A stretch of 13,461 nucleotides of DNA from Gammaproteobacteria bacterium (lineage in GTDB: Bacteria > Pseudomonadota > Gammaproteobacteria > Chromatiales > Sedimenticolaceae). Positions 8,155 through 13,461 of this stretch are shown here, piece by piece (the first letter of the stretch is position 1; every line of letters begins with the position of its first letter). The stretch covers positions 1-13,461 of the forward strand of contig JAGRHE010000066.1 of NCBI GenBank assembly GCA_020445165.1. The letters run 5' to 3'. Made by a program: the position numbers and the translations under genes. The notes beneath the pieces are model-generated. The model saw only the letters and a list, made by a program, of their open reading frames with translations. It ran no database searches and was not told the DNA's origin.

Positions 8155-9198
8155 ATGTCGATGACGCTCGAAGCTCTTGCCGCGGTTGCCGGCGCTCGTC
8201 TGCGCGGCGATCCGCAGCGATCGATCGTCCGTACTGCCACGCTGCACGACGCCGGGCCCGGCGACATCAGTTTTCTGGCCAACCCGAAATACCGGGCGGC
8301 ACTGCAGACGACGCACGCATCCGCCGTGATCCTTTCTGCGGAGCACGCCGAAGACTGCAAGGTTGACTGCCTGATCAGCGACAACCCCTATCTTGCTCAT
8401 GCCAAGGTGACAGCAGCGCTGCATCCACAGCGTTCGTATCCGGCCGGAATCTCGTCGAGTGCAGTGATCGACGATGCGGCAACGATCGCTGACAGCGCTT
8501 ACGTCGGGCCTCAGTGCTATATCGCGGCGGGTGCACGTATCGCTGATGATGTTGTGATCGGACCGGGTTGCGTGGTGATGGAAGACGTGGTCGTCGGTCG
8601 CGGAACCTGCCTGGTTGCCACCGTGACTCTGTGTCACGGTACGGTACTCGGCAACAACTGCCTGGTGCATCCTGGCGCGGTGATCGGCAGCGATGGCTTC
8701 GGCCTGGCGAACGACGCCGGGCGGTGGGTCAAGGTGCCTCAGATCGGACGTGCGATTCTCGGCAATGATGTCGAGGTCGGGTCCTGTACCTCGATCGATC
8801 GTGGTGCGATCGGCGACACGCGTATCGGCGACGGCGTGAAGCTGGACAGCCAGGTACATATCGCGCACAACGTCCAGGTCGGTGAGCATACCGCGATGGC
8901 CGGCTGCGCTGCCGTGGCCGGTTCCACGTCGATCGGTGCCTATTGCACGATCGCCGGTGGTGCCGGTTTGACCGGTCACATCGAGTTGGCTGACCATGTG
9001 CACATCTCCGGTGCGACCGCGGTCACGCGATCGATTCGCAAGCCCGGCGTCTACACCGGTACCGTGCCGGCGATGGAACATGCCGACTGGTTGAAGAACT
9101 TCGCGCGATTGCGTCAACTCGACGACGTGTCACGTCGCGTGAAGGCACTTGAAAAACAATTGGCCGAGCGCGGTGGCCCAGCGGATGAGAAAGCCTGA
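8155..9198 (+). CDS. lpxD: UDP-3-O-(3-hydroxyacyl)glucosamine N-acyltransferase
   Basis: LpxD transfers a 3-hydroxyacyl chain from acyl carrier protein to the 2-amino group of UDP-3-O-acylglucosamine, the third step of lipid A synthesis in the cytoplasm. The 347-residue protein (E. coli 341) has three expected parts. The N-terminal uridine-binding domain (about 1-95) includes the conserved GDISFLANPKYR. The left-handed beta-helix of hexapeptide repeats spans about 100-290. A C-terminal helix with coiled-coil character (LDDVSRRVKALEKQLAE, 322-338) closes the trimer. The catalytic histidine lies in VHIAHN at residue 238 (E. coli His239), with His235 before it. SDGFGLA, needed around the active site, is intact. 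It sits 12 bp after skp and 74 bp before fabZ. Confidence 0.97.
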   Translation: MSMTLEALAAVAGARLRGDPQRSIVRTATLHDAGPGDISFLANPKYRAALQTTHASAVILSAEHAEDCKVDCLISDNPYLAHAKVTAALHPQRSYPAGISSSAVIDDAATIADSAYVGPQCYIAAGARIADDVVIGPGCVVMEDVVVGRGTCLVATVTLCHGTVLGNNCLVHPGAVIGSDGFGLANDAGRWVKVPQIGRAILGNDVEVGSCTSIDRGAIGDTRIGDGVKLDSQVHIAHNVQVGEHTAMAGCAAVAGSTSIGAYCTIAGGAGLTGHIELADHVHISGATAVTRSIRKPGVYTGTVPAMEHADWLKNFARLRQLDDVSRRVKALEKQLAERGGPADEKA

Positions 9199-9239
9199 AA
9201 CGTCTGCTGCCGCCGTGTTGGACTAGACTTTGGTATTAG

Positions 9240-9254
9240 CGCGCGCAGCGCGTG
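9240..9254 (+). other. Short GC hairpin next to the fabZ ribosome binding site
   Basis: CGCGC (9240-9244) can pair with GCGTG (9250-9254) through one G-T pair around a five-base loop. The stem ends on the first G of the fabZ Shine-Dalgarno. It may slightly modulate fabZ translation, but short GC stems are common in this DNA. The remaining lpxD-fabZ gap shows no clear promoter or terminator. Confidence 0.2.
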
Positions 9255-9258
9255 GAGG
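9254..9258 (+). promoter_or_regulatory. Ribosome binding site of fabZ
   Basis: GGAGG is the strongest Shine-Dalgarno match here but is 14 bases before ATG 9273, longer than usual. It overlaps the alternative GTG start at 9252, so it cannot serve that codon. ATG 9273 remains the best start. Confidence 0.5.
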
Positions 9259-9272
9259 TTTCCTTAGACGCC

Positions 9273-9701
9273 ATGGATATTCAGAAGATTCAGAGCCTGC
9301 TGCCGCACAGATACCCGTTCCTGCTGGTCGACCGGGTTCTCGAGAGCGAGCCGGGTACGCGTCTGGTTGCGATCAAGAACGTGACAATCAACGAGCCGTT
9401 TTTCCAGGGGCATTTTCCGCACAAGCCGGTCATGCCAGGGGTGCTTCTGATCGAGGCCATGGCTCAGGCGACGGGTCTGCTGGCGATGGAAAGCGCCGAT
9501 GTTCCGAAAGACGCAATCTACTATCTGGTCGGTGTCGACAAGGCGCGTTTCAAGCGCCCCGTGGTTCCTGGTGATCAACTCGTGTTCGAAGTCGAGGTGC
9601 TCAAGCATAAGCGCGACATCTGGGTGTTTGCCGCCGAAGCCAAGGTTGATGGTGCCGTGGTCGCTTCGGCCGAAATCATGTGCACAGCGCGGAATCTCTG
9701 A
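9273..9701 (+). CDS. fabZ: 3-hydroxyacyl-[acyl-carrier-protein] dehydratase FabZ
   Basis: FabZ dehydrates 3-hydroxyacyl-ACP to trans-2-enoyl-ACP in fatty acid elongation. It competes with LpxA and LpxD for the same 3-hydroxyacyl-ACP pool, which explains its place among lipid A genes. From ATG 9273 the protein has 142 residues and begins [22 protein letters not shown], the usual FabZ N-terminus. The frame is open back to GTG 9252 (149 residues), but that start would leave GGAGG inside the gene. The hot-dog fold active site is complete: His47 in [12 protein letters not shown] and Glu61 in [22 protein letters not shown], conserved in the family, is also present. lpxA begins 3 bp after the stop, so coupling is likely. 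Confidence 0.96.
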   Translation: MDIQKIQSLLPHRYPFLLVDRVLESEPGTRLVAIKNVTINEPFFQGHFPHKPVMPGVLLIEAMAQATGLLAMESADVPKDAIYYLVGVDKARFKRPVVPGDQLVFEVEVLKHKRDIWVFAAEAKVDGAVVASAEIMCTARNL

Positions 9702-9704
9702 GCG

Positions 9705-10475
9705 GTGATTGATCCTCGTGCGGTAATCGACCCCGAGGCCGAGATCGACGAGGGCGTGACGATTGGTCCGTTCTGCGTTATCGGCCCCAAGGTGCAGATC
9801 GGCAAGGGCACCCGGATCGGTCCGCACGTGGTGATCAAGGGGCCATGTCGGATCGGTCGTGACAACCGGATCTATCAGTTCGCATCCGTCGGCGAGGATC
9901 CGCAGGACAAGAAATATGCCGACGAAGAAACCCTGCTGGTCATTGGCGACCGCAACACGATCCGCGAGAGCGCCACGATCCACCGTGGCACCGTGCAGGA
10001 CGAATCGCTGACCGAGATCGGCAATGACAACCTGTTCATGGCCTACACCCACGTCGCGCATGATTGCCGTGTCGGCAGTCACGTGATCATGGCGAACGCG
10101 GCCTCGCTCGGCGGGCATGTGCACATCGGTGACTGGGCGATCCTGGGTGGCTTCACGACCGTGCACCAGTTCTGCCGTCTCGGCGCCCACTGCTTCAGCG
10201 CCATGGGCAGCGGGATCGGAAAGGATGTGCCACCCTTCGTCATGGTCAGCGGTCAGCCGGCCCAGCCGCATGGCATCAACAGTGAAGGGCTGAAACGGCG
10301 CGACTTCAGTGCGCAGCAGATCGCATCGATCAAGCGTGCCTACCGCACCCTGTACAACTTCGGATTGTCACTCGCCGAGGCGCGCGAGCAGATCGTGCAG
10401 GCAGCCGTGGACAATGCCGAGATGCGGATGTTTGCGGATTTCCTGGCGACCAGCGAACGCAGTATCGTGCGCTGA
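9705..10475 (+). CDS. lpxA: UDP-N-acetylglucosamine O-acyltransferase
   Basis: LpxA catalyses the first step of lipid A synthesis, moving a 3-hydroxyacyl chain from ACP to the 3-OH of UDP-GlcNAc. The 256-residue protein (E. coli 262) starts at GTG 9705, giving the typical opening MIDPRAVIDPEAEID, 3 bp after fabZ. A left-handed beta-helix of hexapeptide repeats runs to about residue 180, and a C-terminal helical domain follows (GLKRRDFS onward). The catalytic base is His119 in HVAHDC (E. coli His125), with His116 nearby and HQFCRLGAH at 154-162. The residue equivalent to E. coli Gly173, the hydrocarbon ruler, is Met167, as in Pseudomonas aeruginosa (Met169), whose enzyme prefers C10 chains. 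A 10-carbon preference is therefore inferred, not shown. lpxB starts 5 bp downstream. Confidence 0.97.
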   Translation: MIDPRAVIDPEAEIDEGVTIGPFCVIGPKVQIGKGTRIGPHVVIKGPCRIGRDNRIYQFASVGEDPQDKKYADEETLLVIGDRNTIRESATIHRGTVQDESLTEIGNDNLFMAYTHVAHDCRVGSHVIMANAASLGGHVHIGDWAILGGFTTVHQFCRLGAHCFSAMGSGIGKDVPPFVMVSGQPAQPHGINSEGLKRRDFSAQQIASIKRAYRTLYNFGLSLAEAREQIVQAAVDNAEMRMFADFLATSERSIVR

Positions 10476-10480
10476 ACGGC

Positions 10481-11641
10481 ATGCCGGAGCTGCGTATCGG
10501 GATCGTGGCCGCGGAACCGTCCGCCGACCTGCTGGCGGCCGGTCTCATGCAAGCCTTGCGTGAGCGCCTCCCCGAGGTGCATTTCGAAGGTGTCGCCGGT
10601 CCGTTGATGCGGCGCAGTGGCATCGACGCCTGGGAAGACATGGACAGCCTGTCGGTAATGGGCCTGTTCGAGGTCCTGCGGCACCTGCCGCGACTGCTGC
10701 GATTGCGTGCCCGGCTGCTTGCACGTTGGCGTGACACGCCACCCGCAGCCTTCATCGGGGTCGATGCACCCGACTTCAACCTCACCGTTGAACAGCGCTT
10801 GCGTGAGCACGGCGTGCCGACGATTCATTATGTGAGCCCGACCGTGTGGGCCTGGCGCAGCGGCCGGGTGTGCAAGATCCGGCGCGCGGTCGACCTGTTG
10901 CTGGCGATCTTCCCTTTCGAGAAGGACTATCTGCAAAAAAGAGGCGTGGAGTCGGTTTACGTCGGTCATCCGCTGGCCTGGGAGATGCCGCTCGAACCCG
11001 ATCGCGAAGCGGCCTGCCAGGCACTGGGTGTCGACGGTGCACTGCCGGTCCTGGCCGTGCTGCCCGGCAGCCGCCGGGGCGAGGTCTCGCGTATCGCACC
11101 CCCGTTCATCGAAGCCGCTTCGCGCCTGCAGGGTGCGCGGCCGACCCTGCAGGTCGTGCTGCCGCTGGTGAACGAAAGCACCCGGGAGATGGCGGAGAAG
11201 GTGCTCGCCGAAACGGCGCCGGGTCTTCGCTGTCACCTTTCGGTCGGCAACGCGCGTACCGCCATGGCCGCTGCCGATGTCGTCCTGGTCGCGTCGGGCA
11301 CGGCGACGCTCGAAGGCATGCTGTGCAAACGGCCGATGGTGGTGGGCTACCGGGTTTCGGCGGCGACCTGGCGCGTCGCCCGGCTTTTCCGCCTGCTCAA
11401 GGTCAAGCACGTGGCGATGGCCAACCTGCTGGCCGATGAGCGCCTCGCGCCGGAACTGCTGCAGGATGAATGCACTCCCGATCGCCTGTTCGAGGAGTTG
11501 CAGCGCCTGTTCGACGACGCCTCGCTGCGCGAGCGAATCGGGCGTCGGTATCACGAGATCCACGCGCAGATGCGGATGGACACCAACCGTGCGGCCGCCG
11601 CTGCCGTGCACGATTTGCTGAAGGAGCGGGGTATTGTCTGA
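10481..11641 (+). CDS. lpxB: Lipid A disaccharide synthase
   Basis: LpxB is a peripheral membrane glycosyltransferase (family GT19) that condenses UDP-2,3-diacylglucosamine with lipid X to form the lipid A disaccharide. The 386-residue product (E. coli 382) is full length. It contains [18 protein letters not shown] with Asp95 equivalent to the essential E. coli Asp98, [29 protein letters not shown] (Arg198-Arg199 region), [22 protein letters not shown] and a C-terminal helix. The N-terminal signature, usually GExSGD, reads AEPSAD at residues 11-16: the acidic residues and Ser remain but both glycines are alanine. This may be a lineage variant. The ATG is 5 bp after the lpxA stop with a weak ribosome binding site, so coupling with lpxA is likely. 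The end overlaps rnhB by 8 bp. Confidence 0.97.
   Translation: MPELRIGIVAAEPSADLLAAGLMQALRERLPEVHFEGVAGPLMRRSGIDAWEDMDSLSVMGLFEVLRHLPRLLRLRARLLARWRDTPPAAFIGVDAPDFNLTVEQRLREHGVPTIHYVSPTVWAWRSGRVCKIRRAVDLLLAIFPFEKDYLQKRGVESVYVGHPLAWEMPLEPDREAACQALGVDGALPVLAVLPGSRRGEVSRIAPPFIEAASRLQGARPTLQVVLPLVNESTREMAEKVLAETAPGLRCHLSVGNARTAMAAADVVLVASGTATLEGMLCKRPMVVGYRVSAATWRVARLFRLLKVKHVAMANLLADERLAPELLQDECTPDRLFEELQRLFDDASLRERIGRRYHEIHAQMRMDTNRAAAAAVHDLLKERGIV
11621..11626 (+). promoter_or_regulatory. Ribosome binding site of rnhB (supports a TTG start)
   Basis: AAGGAG, a near-perfect Shine-Dalgarno inside the end of lpxB, lies seven bases before TTG 11634. No ATG or GTG is suitably placed, so this site decides the rnhB start. 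Confidence 0.7.
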
Positions 11642-12206
11642 GCGTTGGATTTGCGGTGTCGACGAAGTCGGGCGCGGTCCCTTGGCCGGGCCGGTTGTCG
11701 CGGCCGCCGTGATCCTGGATCCGGCGCGGCCGATCGATGGCCTGAACGACTCGAAGAAACTCACCGAAAAGCGTCGCGAACAGTTGTTCGAGCTGATCTG
11801 CGAACGCTCCCTCGCCTGGTCACTGGGACGTGCAGAGGTCGAGGAGATCGATCGCATCAATATCCTGCAGGCCAGCCTGCTGGCGATGCAGCGTGCGGTG
11901 CGGGGGCTGGCGACACCGCCAACGCATGCGCTGGTCGACGGCAATCGGCTGCCGGATCTGCCCTGCAGCGCGCGCGCAATCGTCGGCGGTGATGCCAGCG
12001 AGGCGTGCATCTCGGCGGCGTCGATCGTCGCCAAGGTGGCACGTGACCGCGAGATGGTGGCGCTGGATGCGCGCTACCCGGGCTACGGCCTGGCGCGCCA
12101 CAAGGGCTATCCGACCAAGGTCCATCTGCAGGCGTTGGAGGCGCTGGGCGTCAGCGAGATTCATCGGCGCTCGTTCGGTCCTGTTCGACGAATTTGTGCC
12201 GTTTGA
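11634..12206 (+). CDS. rnhB: Ribonuclease HII
   Basis: RNase HII cuts RNA in RNA-DNA hybrids, removing single misincorporated ribonucleotides and helping with primer removal. The 190-residue protein (E. coli 198) shows the type 2 signature [24 protein letters not shown], with catalytic Asp10 and Glu11. Asp102 in VDGNRLPDL and Asp120 in GGDAS complete the acidic site. [37 protein letters not shown] and [10 protein letters not shown] are also conserved. The start is TTG at 11634, chosen for the strong AAGGAG seven bases upstream and because the protein then begins just before the first beta strand. The gene overlaps lpxB by 8 bp. The lpxB-rnhB-dnaE order is conserved in many gammaproteobacteria. 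Confidence 0.96.
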   Translation: MSERWICGVDEVGRGPLAGPVVAAAVILDPARPIDGLNDSKKLTEKRREQLFELICERSLAWSLGRAEVEEIDRINILQASLLAMQRAVRGLATPPTHALVDGNRLPDLPCSARAIVGGDASEACISAASIVAKVARDREMVALDARYPGYGLARHKGYPTKVHLQALEALGVSEIHRRSFGPVRRICAV

Positions 12207-12207
12207 G

Positions 12208-12230
12208 CCCGAATTAGCCGGGTGTTCGGG
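12208..12230 (+). other. Inverted repeat just after rnhB
   Basis: CCCGAA (12208-12213) and TTCGGG (12225-12230) can form a 6-bp stem with an 11-base loop, one base after the rnhB stop. A competing stem CCCG/CGGG (12208-12211 with 12219-12222) is possible. No T-run follows (ACATTTCC), so it is at most a weak terminator or an mRNA 3'-end structure. The rest of the 119-bp gap to dnaE shows no convincing promoter: TATTCT at 12283 has no acceptable -35 box. Confidence 0.35.
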
Positions 12231-12325
12231 ACATTTCCTGGCACCCCGGCAAACCCGTCTGGCACACCTGCCCGGGCCGCGTTATTCTCTCCGCCATTCC
12301 CCCTCATCCTGACAGCGAATCGCCC

Positions 12326-13461
12326 ATGGCCGCCGACTTCGTCCACCTGCATGTGCATTCCGAGTACTCGCTGGTGGACGGTGTGGCGCGCATCAAGCCG
12401 CTGGTCAAAAGGGTGGCCGAACTGGACATGCCGGCGGTCGCGCTGACCGACCAGTCGAACATGTTCGCGCTGGTGCGCTTCTACAAGGCGGCCATGGCCG
12501 CCGGCGTCAAACCGATCGGTGGGGTCGATGCCTGGCTGAGCAATCCCGACGACATCAACAAGCCCGATCGCCTGGTCCTGCTGGTTCAGGACCGGGACGG
12601 GTACCGCAACCTCACGGAGTTGGTCTCGCGCAGTTACCGCGAGGGTCAACATCTCGGGCGTGCGATGATGGACCGGGACTGGTTCACGCCACAGACCACC
12701 GCCGGGCTGATTGCCTTGTCCGGTGGTCGGGAGGGAGACGTCGGGCGCGCCCTGATCTCAGGCAACGCCACGCTCGCCAGCGAGCGCGCCAGGGTCTGGC
12801 TGGACCTGTTCGGCGATCGTTACTACCTGCAGCTGGTACGCACCGGACGCCCCGACGAGGAAGACGTGTTGCACGCCAGCGTCTCGCTCGCGGCGCAGGA
12901 GGGCATCCCGGTTGTGGCGACCAACGGTGTGTGTTTCCTGGCGGCCGATGAGTTCCAGGCGCACGAGGTGCGGGTCTGCATCCACGAAGGCCGCACGCTG
13001 GACGACCCGCGTCGCAACAAGGCCTATTCGCCGCAGCAGTACCTGCGTACGCCGGACGAGATGGCGGAACTGTTCGCCGACGTTCCGGAGGCGCTGGCCA
13101 ACACGGTCGAGATCGCCAAACGCTGCAACCTCGAGATCACGCTGGGCAAGAATTTTCTGCCCGACTTCCCGATCCCGGACGGTATGACGATCGACGAGTT
13201 CTTTCGCGAGCAATCGCGCAAGGGACTGGAATGGCGGCTGCAGCGTATTCTCGATCCGGATGCGGACGATTTTGCCGAGCGGCGCAAGCCCTACGATGAA
13301 CGCCTGGAGATCGAACTCGATGTCATCAACACGATGGGGTTCCCCGGTTACTTCCTGATCGTGGCCGACTTCATCCAGTGGGCCAAGGACAACGACGTTC
13401 CGGTCGGGCCGGGGCGCGGATCCGGTGCAGGTTCCCTGGTTGCCTATGCGTTGAAGATCAC
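12326..13461 (+). CDS. dnaE: DNA polymerase III alpha subunit, 5' part only
   Basis: DnaE is the replicative polymerase subunit that copies the chromosome with the beta clamp and the proofreading epsilon subunit. The window holds the first 378 codons of a protein that is about 1,160 residues in E. coli. The frame is open from ATG 12326 to the window end, and no earlier in-frame start lies nearby. The PHP domain begins at once ([15 protein letters not shown]). Further conserved blocks are [64 protein letters not shown] and [20 protein letters not shown]. The window stops within [20 protein letters not shown] at the start of the palm domain, so the catalytic aspartates are not visible. PHP metal ligands are partly lost. 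The ribosome binding site is weak. accA commonly follows in related genomes but is outside the window. Confidence 0.97.
   Translation, partial: MAADFVHLHVHSEYSLVDGVARIKPLVKRVAELDMPAVALTDQSNMFALVRFYKAAMAAGVKPIGGVDAWLSNPDDINKPDRLVLLVQDRDGYRNLTELVSRSYREGQHLGRAMMDRDWFTPQTTAGLIALSGGREGDVGRALISGNATLASERARVWLDLFGDRYYLQLVRTGRPDEEDVLHASVSLAAQEGIPVVATNGVCFLAADEFQAHEVRVCIHEGRTLDDPRRNKAYSPQQYLRTPDEMAELFADVPEALANTVEIAKRCNLEITLGKNFLPDFPIPDGMTIDEFFREQSRKGLEWRLQRILDPDADDFAERRKPYDERLEIELDVINTMGFPGYFLIVADFIQWAKDNDVPVGPGRGSGAGSLVAYALKI

Noticed and set aside
8490..9030. Periodic short repeats in lpxD and again in lpxA (9705-10240), looking like tandem repeats.
   Set aside because: These encode the hexapeptide repeats of the left-handed beta-helix fold and are not DNA-level repeats.
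7696..9117. Open frame of 473 codons on the minus strand opposite skp and lpxD.
   Set aside because: Its translation is rich in Arg, His and Asp repeats arising from the reverse complement of hexapeptide-repeat codons. The plus strand genes are certain.
10340..12034. Long open frame (564 codons) on the minus strand opposite lpxB and rnhB.
   Set aside because: The plus strand holds two full-length, motif-complete genes here. Long antisense frames are expected in GC-rich coding DNA, and the translation resembles no family I know.
12260..12276. TGGCAC element before dnaE as a possible sigma-54 promoter.
   Set aside because: The -12 GC is missing at the required distance (the bases there are CG), so the match fails.
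1..13461. Possible novel system, mobile element, CRISPR array or RNA gene in the window.
   Set aside because: Every gene belongs to a known conserved cluster in a known order. Gaps are at most 164 bp, and no tRNA-like fold, array or element ends were seen on either strand.

Overview
This window is a GC-rich chromosomal segment from a Gram-negative bacterium, most likely a gammaproteobacterium. The basis is protein similarity to Escherichia coli and Pseudomonas recalled by eye; no database search was run. Fourteen protein-coding genes lie on the + strand, tightly packed, and the first and last are cut by the window edges. The order is pyrH (3' part)-frr-uppS-cdsA-dxr-rseP-bamA-skp-lpxD-fabZ-lpxA-lpxB-rnhB-dnaE (5' part). 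This is the classical conserved envelope-biogenesis cluster. The placement of dxr after cdsA, rather than between frr and uppS as in E. coli, is the Pseudomonas-type arrangement.

Region by region: 1-902 holds UMP kinase and ribosome recycling factor, whose genes overlap by 4 bp. A 164-bp gap with a small hairpin follows. Positions 1067-5201 hold undecaprenyl diphosphate synthase, CDP-diacylglycerol synthase, DXP reductoisomerase and the site-2 protease RseP, with 1-bp and 4-bp overlaps and a 6-bp gap. A 123-bp gap with a TATAAT box precedes bamA and skp, the outer-membrane protein assembly pair. Positions 8155-11641 hold lipid A synthesis genes (lpxD, lpxA, lpxB) with fabZ among them. rnhB overlaps lpxB by 8 bp, and after a 119-bp gap dnaE runs off the end.

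The genes work together on the cell envelope. dxr feeds isoprenoid precursors, uppS makes the carrier lipid for peptidoglycan and O-antigen, cdsA activates phosphatidate for phospholipids, and fabZ, lpxA, lpxD and lpxB build lipid A. bamA and skp deliver beta-barrel proteins, and rseP relays envelope stress. pyrH, frr, rnhB and dnaE are nucleotide, translation and replication housekeeping genes.

I found no RNA gene, mobile element, CRISPR array, long repeat or gene of unknown family, and no evidence of a previously undescribed system. The points worth a second look are at residue level: a Met in the LpxA acyl-chain ruler position, an altered N-terminal motif in LpxB and a degenerate PHP site in DnaE. 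A few candidate regulatory elements lie in the three gaps longer than 100 bp. No gene-free stretch exceeds 300 bases.
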